Counted from the stretch's first letter, positions 37,659-47,312 are shown. The stretch: DNA of 64,000 nucleotides from Rhizobiales bacterium NRL2 (GCA_001664005.1 CP016093.1:2425001-2489000), one strand, 5' to 3'. Notes: generated from the letters alone by a model not told the origin. Program-made: numbers and translations.

Positions 37659-38534
37659 TCAATAGCCCGCGATCATCGTCTTCAGCATGGCTGCCGTTTC
37701 CTGCGGCTTGTCCAGAAGCAGGTGATGATAGGCGCCGGGCATCTCCACGAACCCGGTTCCGGGCGGGGCGATCGATTTCATGAACTCCATCGTTGCCGGC
37801 GTGCAGAGCGCGCTTTCGGCGCCCCAGAAGACAGTGGTCGGCGCCTGGACACGCGGGAAATAGTCGCGCTGCTCGGCCCAGAACGCCGGGCCGAAGGCGG
37901 GGTGCCCGAAGATGTTGGTGCGCGCCTTCCAGGTCCAGCCCTTCGGCGTCTCCATCACGCCATCCTCGGCAATGTAGCGGACCGCATAGGGTGTCACGAC
38001 CGGCTGCTCGGGGATCAGGCGAAACCGCTCCAGCGCGATTTCCCGGCTGGGATAGAGGCGCTTCGCGACCCTGGGCGGGCTGTTGCGCGGCGCGTCCGGC
38101 GGGTAGACGGGCGAATCCATCATGATGAAACCCCGGATCAGTTCCGGGCGGTCGGCGGCCAGGCGCATCGACATGCCGCCGCCGAAGCTGTGGCCGACCA
38201 GAACCGGCGGCGCGGCGAAGTCCATCCCGGCGATGACCTGCACGATATCCTCGACGAACCCGTCGGGGGTGACCAGGGCGCGCTCCTCCGAATCGCCCAT
38301 GCCGGCGAAGTCCATCGCCGCGACGCGGTAATCCTGTGCGAGCGCGGGCGCAATGAAGTCCCACCAGCCGCTGTGGGCGGCGTTGCCGTGGCACAGCACG
38401 ACGCCCGGCGCGCCCGCCGCCCCGCGCACGCGGTAGTGAATCTTTGCACCGCCGCTGTCGGCGTAGCGCCTTTCCCAGGGGCTCTCCACCGCCTCGACGA
38501 ACCAGTCGGGCGCCTCCGCGCGCCATCCGCTCAT
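37659..38534 (-). CDS. Alpha/beta-hydrolase
   Basis: 291 aa. The nucleophile elbow is GHSFGGG (S116), the oxyanion region is CHGNAAHSGWWD (48-59), and the catalytic His is in PGAYHHLLLDKP near the C-terminus. MDFAGMGDSE (74-83) is typical of esterases and epoxide-hydrolase-like enzymes. Substrate unknown. The ATG follows GGAGG. Divergent from the crotonase gene at 38605. Confidence 0.87.
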   Translation of the reverse strand: MSGWRAEAPDWFVEAVESPWERRYADSGGAKIHYRVRGAAGAPGVVLCHGNAAHSGWWDFIAPALAQDYRVAAMDFAGMGDSEERALVTPDGFVEDIVQVIAGMDFAAPPVLVGHSFGGGMSMRLAADRPELIRGFIMMDSPVYPPDAPRNSPPRVAKRLYPSREIALERFRLIPEQPVVTPYAVRYIAEDGVMETPKGWTWKARTNIFGHPAFGPAFWAEQRDYFPRVQAPTTVFWGAESALCTPATMEFMKSIAPPGTGFVEMPGAYHHLLLDKPQETAAMLKTMIAGY

Positions 38535-38604
38535 GAAATCCTCCCCACCTCCGATGCGCTTCCTTCATAATGGCTGCGGACCGGATCGCGAAGGGGAGGA
38601 TGCG

Positions 38605-39414
38605 ATGACCCACCAGTACAAATCCGCAAGGTTCGACATCGACGGCGACGGGATCGCCCGCTTCACCATGTGCAAACCGGAGATCCTCAATCCGCTGACC
38701 GACGATCTGCGCGATGATTTCGAGGCCATGGTCAATACCGTCGAGGGCAACCCCGACGTGAAGGTGCTGATCCTGGCGGGCGAGGGCCGGGCGTTCTCCG
38801 CGGGCGGCAACGTCAAGGGCATGGCGGAGCGCAAGGACGCCCAGGCGGCGCAGGCGCGCACGCGTCTCTACGACGCCCACAACTGGCTGCAGCGGCTCTA
38901 CAACATCGATTGCCCGGTGATCGCAGCGGTCGACGGCCTGGCCTTTGGCGGCGGCTTTGCCTTTGCGCTGGTTGCGGATTTCATCTTCGCCAGCGAGAAG
39001 GCGCGTTTCTGCAGCGTGTTCGGCCGCATAGGCCTGATGCCTGATCTGGGCGTGCTCTACACCCTGCCGCGCGTCGTCGGCATGGCGGCGGCGAAGGATC
39101 TGATGTTCACCTGCCGCTCGATCGACGTCGAGGAGGCGAAGGCGCTGGGCATCGTCCACCAGATTCACCGCTCCGAGACGCTGATGGGCGCCGTCGATGA
39201 TTTCGCCGCCCGGCTTGCGCAGAGCTCCAAGGACGCCATCGCCATCACCAAGCGGACGGTCAACGGCGCCTTCGAATCGACCTATGGCGATGTCGTCGAT
39301 GCCGAGGCCAATGGTCAGGCGGTGATGTTCACCACGCCCTTCCACAAGGAAGCGGTGCGGCGGTTCATCGCCAAGGAGCCGTCGCTCTATGACTGGGACC
39401 GGATGACGAAGTAG
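38605..39414 (+). CDS. Enoyl-CoA hydratase/isomerase (crotonase) family protein
   Basis: 269 aa from the ATG at 38605 (GGGGAGG upstream). The oxyanion-hole motifs are FSAGGNVKGM (64-73) and DGLAFGGGFAFAL (110-122). The two glutamates of true hydratases are absent: the first is replaced within GGFAF, and the second site has F. An Asp (D147) sits in MPDLG, where isomerases such as PaaG have their acid, so an isomerase role is more likely than hydration. Frequent in beta-oxidation and aromatic-acid pathways. Confidence 0.85.
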   Translation: MTHQYKSARFDIDGDGIARFTMCKPEILNPLTDDLRDDFEAMVNTVEGNPDVKVLILAGEGRAFSAGGNVKGMAERKDAQAAQARTRLYDAHNWLQRLYNIDCPVIAAVDGLAFGGGFAFALVADFIFASEKARFCSVFGRIGLMPDLGVLYTLPRVVGMAAAKDLMFTCRSIDVEEAKALGIVHQIHRSETLMGAVDDFAARLAQSSKDAIAITKRTVNGAFESTYGDVVDAEANGQAVMFTTPFHKEAVRRFIAKEPSLYDWDRMTK

Positions 39415-39429
39415 CCGCCCCGCCGGCTC

Positions 39430-41565
39430 TCACAACTCGTCGAAGCCGGTGATCGTTTCATCTTCCGCTTCGCGGGCGGCCTCCGCGGCAGGCCTCGGCC
39501 TGTCAGGCGCGCCGCCGGCATCGATCCCGTCCGTGCGGGGGGCGGTCTCCGCTGCAGACGCCGGAGGCGGTGCTCCGGTTCCGGCTCCGGACGTATCCTC
39601 GTCGGTGCCGGACGATTGGCGTGCGCCGCTCTCCCCGGACCCGGCCTCGATTTCGGCGGCGTTCCCGGATGTTGCCGGCGATAGCTCGGGCGTTGCGGGC
39701 GCCGTGGATGGCTCGCTGGCCAGTTCCAGTGCGCCGCCGATCAACGCGTCGCAATCCAGGCTCGGCTGATCGCCGGTCTCGAAGAAGGGCAGGGCGTCCA
39801 GCCCGCCGATGCTGTAGTCGGGATCGGAGAGCGGGCCGCTCAAGTGGATGGGCGCGTTCGCATCGATCAGGCTGAAATCCTTGGCGCGCGCCTCGAGCCG
39901 CATGTCGATCGTCCGCTGCATCAGGTTGAGACGACCCTTTGCGACCAGGACTGATTCCGCCGCATCAACAATGGCCCGGGTGACGATCAGATCGCTGCTG
40001 TCGACTTCCAGGTCGGCGCGCCCGCAGCGGATGGGCAGCATCGCCCGCTCGGGTCCGGCCAACCCCAGCGCCTCCAGCGGGTCGAGGCCGATCCTGCCGA
40101 GCAGTTGCGCGCCGATCGAGCCGCCGCGCATGGCGAGCATGCCATCGCCCTGAAGGCTGTCGAGGATGGCGGCGAAGGACCGGCCCCGGCCCTGAAGGTC
40201 GATCCGGCCGAAGAAGGCTCCGCCCAGCTCGAGCGCGACCCCCGGCTCGGCAAAGAAGGGCCTGAGGTCCAGATCGCGGAACTCCATGCCGGCATCGGCG
40301 GCAAGCGGCGCCGAGCGCCCGTCGAGTTGCATTGCGCCGAAGGCCGTGCCGTCCGCAATGCCGAGTTCCAGCGGATCGGCGCGGAGCAGTCCGTCGGTCA
40401 ACCGCACCCGCGTATCCAGCGAGCTGATCGGCAGGCGGCCGGAACGGACGCTTTCGGCGCGCCAGCCTATGTCCATGTTCATCGCCTGCAGCCGGCCGGT
40501 ACGGATCGCCTGGCCGGAGACCGGCCCGGATCCGTCATTTGGTGCGTCGCCGATGTTGCTCGGTTCTCCGGCGCCGGTCGGCGCTCCGAACAGGGCCGCG
40601 GCGTCCGTCAGGCGAAGGGTCTGCGAAACGATGTCGGCGGACAGGAACGGTTTGCCACCGTCATGGCGGATCTCGAATGAACCGGCGAGATCGCTCTCGC
40701 CGACCGTGCCTGTGAAATCGCTGAAGCGGGTCCGTGCCGGCTCATGGGTGAGATGGCCCTGCAGGCCGTATGGCGGGGTCGTGGGCAGGGGCAAACCGAA
40801 GATCGGGTAGATCGCGGCCATGGTCGGGCCCTCGACGGCAAGGTCGAGATCAAGGCCGGCAAGATCCAGCGGCCGTCGGGCGCTGCCTTCGGCCTCGATC
40901 GATGTGCCGCCGACATCGAGCGCCAGATCAACGGGATAAGGTTCGTTCCCGCGATTCAGGGCGAACGGCGAACCGCCGGTGAAGACGAGATCGACGGCCT
41001 TGTCGCGGAGCTGGCCAGTCAGATCGAGGTGCAATCGTCCCTCGCGGCGGTCGGGTGAGGCAGACGCGGCGATGGCGCCTTCGAGACGCAGATCGTTGCG
41101 CGCGTCGCGGTAGACGACCTCGCCGTCGTTCATCTCCATGCGGCCAAGGTCGGGCAGGGCGCCAGTGGCCGGTCCCTCGCCCGCGAATGGGCCGAAGCGC
41201 CAGTTCGCCGCGCCATCGGGCGCGATGTAGAGGTCGTAGCGGGGCTGCTCCAGGACCACGCGGGGGAACTCGTAGTCGCCCTGCAGAAGCGGCAGCACCC
41301 TGACGTCGATTTCCGTGCGCGCGACCTCCGCGAAAGGCCGCTCCCGGGCCTCCACATTGGCGATCACGAGGCCGGTGAAGATGACGCGGCTGGTCCAGCC
41401 GGGCTCCACGTCCAGCGCCTCGATGGTCACCTCGCGCCCGGCGGCGGCGCTCAGCCGGTCCTGGGCGAACGGCTTCAGCCAGTTCCAGTCGAAAACGAGC
41501 GCGGCGGCCACGACGATGACGGCCAGCGCCGCCAGCGCGCCGCCGGCGATCTTCAGGGGTCTCAT
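39430..41565 (-). CDS. AsmA-family protein
   Basis: 711 aa from the ATG at 41565 (GGAAGGACG upstream). One N-terminal helix (about 6-25) anchors it in the inner membrane. Then comes the AsmA pattern LKPFAQDRLSAAAGREVTIE (30-49) and long beta-repeat domain, with FSLIDANAPIHLSGPLSDP near residue 580. The last ~100 residues are a low-complexity Ser/Ala/Pro/Glu linker. AsmA-like proteins are bridge-type lipid transporters between the two membranes. A second, larger family member is at 55327. Confidence 0.85.
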   Translation of the reverse strand: MRPLKIAGGALAALAVIVVAAALVFDWNWLKPFAQDRLSAAAGREVTIEALDVEPGWTSRVIFTGLVIANVEARERPFAEVARTEIDVRVLPLLQGDYEFPRVVLEQPRYDLYIAPDGAANWRFGPFAGEGPATGALPDLGRMEMNDGEVVYRDARNDLRLEGAIAASASPDRREGRLHLDLTGQLRDKAVDLVFTGGSPFALNRGNEPYPVDLALDVGGTSIEAEGSARRPLDLAGLDLDLAVEGPTMAAIYPIFGLPLPTTPPYGLQGHLTHEPARTRFSDFTGTVGESDLAGSFEIRHDGGKPFLSADIVSQTLRLTDAAALFGAPTGAGEPSNIGDAPNDGSGPVSGQAIRTGRLQAMNMDIGWRAESVRSGRLPISSLDTRVRLTDGLLRADPLELGIADGTAFGAMQLDGRSAPLAADAGMEFRDLDLRPFFAEPGVALELGGAFFGRIDLQGRGRSFAAILDSLQGDGMLAMRGGSIGAQLLGRIGLDPLEALGLAGPERAMLPIRCGRADLEVDSSDLIVTRAIVDAAESVLVAKGRLNLMQRTIDMRLEARAKDFSLIDANAPIHLSGPLSDPDYSIGGLDALPFFETGDQPSLDCDALIGGALELASEPSTAPATPELSPATSGNAAEIEAGSGESGARQSSGTDEDTSGAGTGAPPPASAAETAPRTDGIDAGGAPDRPRPAAEAAREAEDETITGFDEL

Positions 41566-41770
41566 GCGCGTCCTTCCTTCTTGTACGGCGGCGGGCTTGT
41601 CGGCGCCCGCGCGAAGGTTCACGCCTGTTGGATATGGGATCGGGATCGCGGCATTCAGCCGCCGGCCGCCGCGACAAACCTACGCCCCGCCGGGTAGGGC
41701 GGTTATTCGAGGCGGCTCAGCGCGAGGCCGGCGTTATCGGAGGAACCGGCATAGAGGTACCAGCGCGGGA

Positions 41771-41798
41771 TATACAGGCCCGGACAGGCCGATATAAT
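41771..41798 (+). promoter_or_regulatory. Sigma-70-like promoter of the phosphotransferase gene
   Basis: TATACA (41771-41776), 16-bp spacer, TATAAT (41793-41798). A start near 41805 would leave a short leader with GGGGAGG before the TTG at 41833. The rest of the 267-bp gap from 41566 shows no gene. Confidence 0.5.
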
Positions 41799-41832
41799 CC
41801 GGCGCTCGAACGGCAAGGGGAGGACCGGGACA

Positions 41833-42903
41833 TTGAGCGACAAGGCGACCGACGTCGAGATCATGGACGTGCGTCCGCACCATCGCTTCGATGAGGGCGC
41901 GCTGGAGAGCTACCTCGCGCAGCACGTGCCCGGCTTCCGCGGGCCGCTCACGGTCCGGCAGTTCCAGGGTGGCATGTCGAATCCGACCTACTTCCTGGAG
42001 ACCCCCTCGCGCCGCTACGTCATGCGCAAGAAGCCGCCCGGGGAACTGCTGAAATCGGCGCACCAGGTCGACCGAGAGTACCGGGTGATGAAGGCGCTTG
42101 CCGACACGCCGGTGCCGGTGCCGGAGGTGCTGGCGCTCTGCATGGACGACGACGTCATCGGCCAGGCGTTCTACGTCATGGAGCATGTCGAGGGACGGGT
42201 GCTGATCGACCCCGCGGTGCCGTCCATGACCAACGCCGAACGCAGCGCGCTCTACGACCATTTCATCGAGGTCCTCGCCGCCCTCCACAAGGTCGATCCC
42301 GAGGCTGTCGGCCTCGGCGATTTCGGCCGTCCGGGCAATTACTACGCCCGCCAGATCTCCCGCTGGTCGAAGCAGTATGTGGCCTCCAAGACCGAGGAGA
42401 TTCCGGAGATGGAGGCGCTGATGGAATGGCTGCCCGAGAACATCCCGGACGCCGAGGAGGTTTCCATCGTCCACGGCGACTATCGTATCGGCAATTGCGT
42501 GCTGCACCCGACCGAGCCCCGGATCGTCGCCGTGCTCGACTGGGAGCTCTCGACCCTCGGCCATCCGCTGGCCGACGTGGCCTATTGCGCGCAGGAATAT
42601 TACGGGCACGCCGCGGACGGCGGTTTCGCGCACCTGGACGACCCGCGCGAGATCGGCATTCCGACCGAACAGGAATTCCTGCAGCGCTACGCGGATCTCA
42701 CCGGCCAGGGCGAGATCGAGAACTGGCCCTTCTACATCGCCTACACGATGTTCCGCTCCGCGGCGATCGTGCAGGGCGTCTACCGGCGCGGCCTGGACGG
42801 CAACGCCAGTTCGGACGCGGCGAAGAACTTCGCCGGCTTCGCCGAACAGCGCGCGAAATGGGGCTGGAACGTGCTCAGGGACGCGGGCCTGGTTGAACGA
42901 TGA
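41833..42903 (+). CDS. Phosphotransferase (APH) family protein, ACAD10/11 N-domain-like
   Basis: 356 aa. Protein-kinase-like fold: YVMRKKPPGELLKSAH (62-77) holds the ATP lysine, IVHGDYRIGN (212-221) is the catalytic loop with D216, and VLDWELSTLGHPLADV has D236. This is the aminoglycoside-phosphotransferase-like group that acts on hydroxyacyl-CoAs or choline-type substrates, and the LL-SAHQVDREYRV segment is typical of the ACAD10/11-associated branch. TTG start with GGGGAGG 9 nt upstream. Confidence 0.86.
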   Translation: MSDKATDVEIMDVRPHHRFDEGALESYLAQHVPGFRGPLTVRQFQGGMSNPTYFLETPSRRYVMRKKPPGELLKSAHQVDREYRVMKALADTPVPVPEVLALCMDDDVIGQAFYVMEHVEGRVLIDPAVPSMTNAERSALYDHFIEVLAALHKVDPEAVGLGDFGRPGNYYARQISRWSKQYVASKTEEIPEMEALMEWLPENIPDAEEVSIVHGDYRIGNCVLHPTEPRIVAVLDWELSTLGHPLADVAYCAQEYYGHAADGGFAHLDDPREIGIPTEQEFLQRYADLTGQGEIENWPFYIAYTMFRSAAIVQGVYRRGLDGNASSDAAKNFAGFAEQRAKWGWNVLRDAGLVER

Positions 42904-42959
42904 TTCTCCGTCCCGGACCTTGACCGCAGGATCCTGGCAGGCGGCGTTTCAGGGCTGCG

Positions 42960-42980
42960 CCCCGGGATCAAGTCCCGGGG
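42960..42980. repeat. REP-like palindrome between convergent genes
   Basis: CCCCGGGA-TCAAG-TCCCGGGG is a perfect 8-bp stem with a 5-base loop. Sequences of the type CCCCGGA-TTGATC-style palindromes are common intergenic repeats in Alphaproteobacteria, recalled from memory. There is no T-run, but it may also act as a transcription stop between the phosphotransferase (+) and EthD (-) genes. Confidence 0.5.
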
Positions 42981-43008
42981 AGCGCGTACCGACGCCAGCC
43001 GACAACCG

Positions 43009-43680
43009 TTACCCGACGATCACGTGTTCCTTCGTGATCGCGAAATCGAGGCGGTCGTGGTCGATGAAGTTGGCTTCGTCGGCGATGGTCGCCTGGTATT
43101 CCTTCGTCGACGGCGAGGCGCGCATGTCGTCCATGGAATCGAACCAGACCATGGCGTAGCCGTCACAGATCGGGCTTCGTCCCCGGTCATAGGCCGACAG
43201 GCGGGCATGGTTCTGCACATAGCGCCGCACCTGCGGGATCGACGCCCCGAGGGGGCCGTGGATGTCACGCCAGTGGCGTTGGAAATCCTCGACCGCCATG
43301 CCCTTCTTGCGCGGCACGATCTCGACGATCTTGAAGCCGTGATCGGCCACGGGTTCGTCCTTCATCACGTGTTCCTCGACCAGCAGCAGGTTCATGGTAT
43401 CGCGGTCGACGAAACGCTCCTCGTCGGCGATCAGCGCTTCCCACGCCGCCGTCCCCGTATTGCGCTTCATGGTTTCGGTGTCCGGCCACCAGGTCTCGGC
43501 GATGCCGTCGACGGGCAGGTCGCGCTTGGCGTAACCCGAGCGCAGCGGGTGGCTCTGCACATAGCGCTGCAGCCCGTCGAGCTGCAGCACGGCCTTCGGG
43601 TGCTCGTTGAGCCAGTAGTCCTGGAACTCGTCGACAGGCATGCCCGGTTTGCGCATGAACGTCAGCACCGATTTGATCAT
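43009..43680 (-). CDS. EthD-domain protein with two tandem EthD domains
   Basis: 223 aa. Two ferredoxin-like EthD units of about 100 residues are visible: VLTFMRKPGMPVDEFQDYWL (about 5-24) and VEIVPRKKGMAVEDFQRHWR (about 118-137), each with the HP or HG turn at the end of its first helix. EthD-type domains were first found next to a cytochrome P450 for ethyl tert-butyl ether degradation; most have no known activity. The ATG follows GAGGAGG. Confidence 0.8.
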   Translation of the reverse strand: MIKSVLTFMRKPGMPVDEFQDYWLNEHPKAVLQLDGLQRYVQSHPLRSGYAKRDLPVDGIAETWWPDTETMKRNTGTAAWEALIADEERFVDRDTMNLLLVEEHVMKDEPVADHGFKIVEIVPRKKGMAVEDFQRHWRDIHGPLGASIPQVRRYVQNHARLSAYDRGRSPICDGYAMVWFDSMDDMRASPSTKEYQATIADEANFIDHDRLDFAITKEHVIVG

Positions 43681-43725
43681 GATTTCCTCCTCCCCTTGGT
43701 CGTCGGGCCGTAACGCGCGGCCCGT

Positions 43726-44511
43726 TCAGACGCGCCGGTCGCCGGGCAGCACTTCGTGCGGCTCGATCACGGGACGTGTCCTGAGCGTTTCATAATAGGG
43801 CGTGAAGTCGGGCCGTGTCGCCTCGAAGAGCTGATCGTAGGAACCGATGACGAAATAGGTCTGCTGGTAATGGTCGATGATGTAGTCGGTCTGCATGATA
43901 CGCATGAGGTCGAAGGCGAGGCGGTTGGGCGTATCGCTTTCCAGGGCGTAGAGCGTCTCGCCCTTCGAGGAGACGATGCCCGAGCCGTAGATGCGCAGGC
44001 CCTCCTCGCTCATGATCAGGCCGAATTCGACCGTGTACCAGTACAGCCGGGCGAGATAGCCCAGCGCATCCTGCTCCAGCGCCTTCAGCCCGCCCTGGCC
44101 ATAGGCCTGCATGTAGTCGGCGAAGACCGGATTGAACAGCATCGGCACATGGCCGAAGCAGTCGTGGAAGCAGTCCGGTTCCTGCAGGTAGTCGAGCTGT
44201 TCGGGCTTGCGGATCCAGTTGGTGACGGGGAAGCGGCGGTGGGCGAGGTGATCGAAGAAGACATCGTCGTCGATCAGGCCGCGCACGGCGACGATGCGCC
44301 AGTTCGTGGCCGTCTCCAGCCGGTCGGAGAGTCGTTCGAAGTCCGGAATGCCGCCGGCCTCGACCCCCAGCGCATCCAGTCCTTCGATGAACTCCGGCGC
44401 CGCGCGGCCGGGCAGCAATTTCGCCTGGCGCTCGAACAGCGTGCGCCAGACGCCGTGATCCTCGCTGGTGTATCGGTCGTGGCCCTGATCGATGACGGCA
44501 TTGTCGTTCAT
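43726..44511 (-). CDS. phhA: Phenylalanine 4-monooxygenase
   Basis: 261 aa, the usual bacterial length. The iron ligands are H116 (CFHD), H121 (GHVP) and E162 (TVEFG), and the biopterin region is QEPDCFHDCFGHVPML (110-125). It hydroxylates phenylalanine to tyrosine with tetrahydrobiopterin and iron. The frame is open far upstream, but the residues before MNDNAVIDQG are the antisense of thrS, so 44511 is the start. No pterin dehydratase gene is adjacent. Confidence 0.94.
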   Translation of the reverse strand: MNDNAVIDQGHDRYTSEDHGVWRTLFERQAKLLPGRAAPEFIEGLDALGVEAGGIPDFERLSDRLETATNWRIVAVRGLIDDDVFFDHLAHRRFPVTNWIRKPEQLDYLQEPDCFHDCFGHVPMLFNPVFADYMQAYGQGGLKALEQDALGYLARLYWYTVEFGLIMSEEGLRIYGSGIVSSKGETLYALESDTPNRLAFDLMRIMQTDYIIDHYQQTYFVIGSYDQLFEATRPDFTPYYETLRTRPVIEPHEVLPGDRRV

Positions 44512-44605
44512 GGCGCCGCTCCCGTGTCCGGACATGTTGCATCGAATATGGTCATTGCCCGGGTTCCGAAACAGACCGGCGGGATAACGCCGCGGCCCTG
44601 CGCCC

Positions 44606-44633
44606 TTGACTAGCGCCCCCCCGGTCATAAAGT
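44606..44633 (+). promoter_or_regulatory. Sigma-70-like promoter of thrS
   Basis: TTGACT (44606-44611), 16-bp spacer, TAAAGT (44628-44633), about 50 bp before the thrS ATG. Confidence 0.45.
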
Positions 44634-44682
44634 CCGCCGCCTGTACCGCCGTCGACACGGCCAACCGGATCGGAGAACCAAA

Positions 44683-46626
44683 ATGAGCGTGCAGGAGTCC
44701 GCGCCCGTCGTCATCACCTTGCCCGACGGCAAGTCCATGACGTTCGAGCGGACGCCCACCGGTCTGGACGTCGCCGAAGCCATCGGCCCCGGTCTCGCAA
44801 AGGCGGCCCTCGCCGTGCGGGTTGACGGGGAACTGCGCGATCTGGCCCGGCCGATCGAAGACAGCGCCGAGATCGAGATCGTGACCGCGAAGTCGGCCGA
44901 CGAGACCGTGCTGCCGCTGATCCGCCACGACGCGGCGCACGTGCTGGCGCAGGCGGCGCAGGAGCTGTTTCCGGACACCCAGGTGACCATCGGACCGGCG
45001 ATCGAGAACGGATTCTACTACGACTTCGCCCGCGAGGAACCCTTCACGCCCGAGGACCTGGAGGCAATGGAGCAGCGGATGCACGAGATCGTCGACCGCG
45101 ATCTCGACATCGAGCGCGAAGTCTGGGACCGCGATGCCGCCGTCGAGCATTTCCGTTCCCTCGGCGAGGAGTACAAGGCCCGCATCATCGAGGATCTGCC
45201 GGCCGACGAGGAAATCTCGCTCTATCGCCAGGGCGACTGGAAGGATCTGTGCGTCGGCCCGCATCTGCCGTCGACCAGCAAGCTCGGCCACGCCTTCAAG
45301 CTGACCAAGCTGGCGGGCGCCTACTGGCGCGGCGACGCCAAGAACGAACAGCTCCAACGCGTCTACGGCACCGCCTGGCGCAATGAGAAGGAGCTCAAGG
45401 CCTATCTCACCATGCTCGAGGAGGCCGAGAAGCGCGACCATCGCCGCCTCGGCCGGGAGATGGACCTCTTCCACATTCAGGAGGAGGCCCCGGGGATGGC
45501 CTTCTGGCATCCCAAGGGCTGGAAATTCTACCTGGAGCTGGAGCACTACATGCGCCGCCGGCTCGACGCCTCGGGCTACAAGGAGATCCGGACACCGCAG
45601 CTCATCGACAGGAAGCTGTGGGAGGATTCCGGCCACTGGGAGAAGTTCGGCGAGCACATGTTCGTCTCGGAATCGGACGAGCGGCTCTATGCGCTGAAGC
45701 CGATGAACTGTCCCGGTCACGTGCAGATCTTCCGTCAGGGCCTGAAGAGCTACCGCGACCTGCCGCTCAGGCTGGCGGAATTCGGCTGCTGCCACCGCTA
45801 CGAGCCGTCGGGCGCGCTGCACGGGCTGATGCGGGTGCGGAACTTCACCCAGGACGACGCGCACATCTTCTGCGCCGAAGACCAGATCAACGCCGAAAGC
45901 GAGAAGTTCTGCGATCTGCTGCTGGCGGTCTACCGGGATTTCGGCTTCGAGGACGTGAAGGTGAAGTTCTCCGACAGGCCGCCGGTCCGCGCCGGCTCCG
46001 ACGAGACCTGGGACCGGGCCGAGGCGGCGCTCCGGGAAGCGATCGAGGAAGTCGGCCTGCCCTACGAGATGAATCCGGGCGAGGGCGCGTTCTATGGCCC
46101 GAAGCTGGAATTCGTCCTGCGTGACGCCATCGGCCGCGACTGGCAGTGCGGCACGCTGCAGGTGGATTTCGTGCTGCCGGAACGGCTCGAGGCAAGCTAT
46201 GTCGGCGAGGACGGCGACCGTCACCGGCCGGTGATGCTGCACCGCGCGATCCTTGGCTCATTCGAGCGTTTCGCCGGCATCCTCATCGAGAACTTCGCCG
46301 GCCGCTTTCCGCTGTGGCTCGCGCCGGTGCAGGCCGTGGTCACGACCATCACCTCGGACGCCGACGGCTACGCCCGCGAGGTCGCCGCGGCGGCGGCGGC
46401 GCGCGGCCTTCGTGTGGAGGCCGACCTGCGCAACGAGAAGATCAACTACAAGGTGCGCGAGCACAGTGTGGCCAAGATTCCGGTGATGCTGGTGGTCGGC
46501 AAGCGTGAGGCCGAGGAAGGCCGTGTTTCCGTGCGCCGGCTGGGCGAAAAGGACCAACAAGTCCTTGCTCTCGAAGACGCGATTGATATCTTAGTGAGAG
46601 AGGGGACGCCACCGGACCTGAAGTGA
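44683..46626 (+). CDS. thrS: Threonyl-tRNA synthetase
   Basis: 647 aa, full length. The TGS domain is at 1-70 and the editing domain has H82 and H86 in [10 protein letters not shown]. Class II motifs follow: [20 protein letters not shown] (zinc Cys), [12 protein letters not shown] (motif 2) and [13 protein letters not shown] (motif 3), with the anticodon domain from ~555. It charges tRNA-Thr. ATG with GGAG 7 nt upstream. It is followed by infC, as in many proteobacteria. Confidence 0.98.
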   Translation: MSVQESAPVVITLPDGKSMTFERTPTGLDVAEAIGPGLAKAALAVRVDGELRDLARPIEDSAEIEIVTAKSADETVLPLIRHDAAHVLAQAAQELFPDTQVTIGPAIENGFYYDFAREEPFTPEDLEAMEQRMHEIVDRDLDIEREVWDRDAAVEHFRSLGEEYKARIIEDLPADEEISLYRQGDWKDLCVGPHLPSTSKLGHAFKLTKLAGAYWRGDAKNEQLQRVYGTAWRNEKELKAYLTMLEEAEKRDHRRLGREMDLFHIQEEAPGMAFWHPKGWKFYLELEHYMRRRLDASGYKEIRTPQLIDRKLWEDSGHWEKFGEHMFVSESDERLYALKPMNCPGHVQIFRQGLKSYRDLPLRLAEFGCCHRYEPSGALHGLMRVRNFTQDDAHIFCAEDQINAESEKFCDLLLAVYRDFGFEDVKVKFSDRPPVRAGSDETWDRAEAALREAIEEVGLPYEMNPGEGAFYGPKLEFVLRDAIGRDWQCGTLQVDFVLPERLEASYVGEDGDRHRPVMLHRAILGSFERFAGILIENFAGRFPLWLAPVQAVVTTITSDADGYAREVAAAAAARGLRVEADLRNEKINYKVREHSVAKIPVMLVVGKREAEEGRVSVRRLGEKDQQVLALEDAIDILVREGTPPDLK

Positions 46627-46711
46627 CCGGTGTGCGTTCCGTCTCTTGTGGCGAATGGCCCGCACGGATCGGGCCGGATGAAGAAGTAACTGTAAGGAAA
46701 AGGGGAAACTC

Positions 46712-47248
46712 ATAGCTCGCCCGCCCATGCAATCAGCGCCGGTCCGTGACGGACCCCGCGCGAACGACATGATCGACAGCAGGGAAATCAGACTGATCGA
46801 TCATGAGGGAAACAACCACGGGGTCGTGGCCACCGTTGACGCGCTCAAGGCTGCGCGCACGATCGGGCTGGACCTCGTCGAGGTGTCTCCCACTGCGAAG
46901 CCGCCTGTCTGCAAGCTGATGGACCTCGGAAAGTACAAGTACGAGGAGCAGAAGAAGGCGAACGTCGCGCGAAAGAAGCAGAAGACCGTCGATGTCAAGG
47001 AAATCAAGATGCGTCCGAACATCGACGATCACGATTACACAACCAAGATGAAGAAGGTCGTCGAGTTCATCGGCGACGGCGACAAGGTGAAGGTCACCAT
47101 GCGCTTCCGCGGCCGCGAGATGGCGCACCAGGAACTCGGTCTGAACGTGATGAAGCGCGTTCAGGAGGAGATGGCCGAAAGCGCCAAGGTGGAGCAGCAT
47201 CCCAAGACCGAGGGCCGCCAGATGATCATGGTTCTCGCTCCGCGCTGA
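46712..47248 (+). CDS. infC: Translation initiation factor IF-3 (ATA start codon)
   Basis: 178 aa when started at ATA 46712. AAGGGG lies 7 nt upstream, whereas the in-frame ATG at 46727 has no such site and would remove residues typical of the class (IARPPM...). IF-3 discriminates against non-AUG starts and so limits its own synthesis; AUU, AUC or AUA starts are well known in infC. The N-domain contains DHEGNNHGVV and LMDLGKYKYE, and the C-domain starts around VDVKEIKMRPNID. It lies 85 bp downstream of thrS. rpmI and rplT do not follow. Confidence 0.95.
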   Translation: MARPPMQSAPVRDGPRANDMIDSREIRLIDHEGNNHGVVATVDALKAARTIGLDLVEVSPTAKPPVCKLMDLGKYKYEEQKKANVARKKQKTVDVKEIKMRPNIDDHDYTTKMKKVVEFIGDGDKVKVTMRFRGREMAHQELGLNVMKRVQEEMAESAKVEQHPKTEGRQMIMVLAPR

Positions 47249-47275
47249 ACCGCCGCGGCGCAGGACGACTATTCA

Positions 47276-47305
47276 AAGGCCCGTTCGGGAAACCGGACGG
47301 GCCTT
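47276..47305 (+). terminator. Terminator-like hairpin after infC
   Basis: 13-bp stem (AAGGCCCGTTCGG paired with CCGGACGGGCCTT, one G-T pair) closed by a GAAA loop. It lies between infC and the convergent hydrolase gene, and can act from both sides; the T-tract is short. Confidence 0.75.
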
Positions 47306-47312
47306 CGGCGTT

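Noticed and set aside
43128-43150. Another T-arm-like GGAATCGAACCAGACC
   Set aside because: In frame in the EthD gene, with no tRNA cloverleaf around it.
44512-46242. Long open frame on the minus strand extending phhA upstream to 838 residues
   Set aside because: It is antisense to thrS, whose class II motifs are complete; phenylalanine hydroxylase homology starts at 44511.
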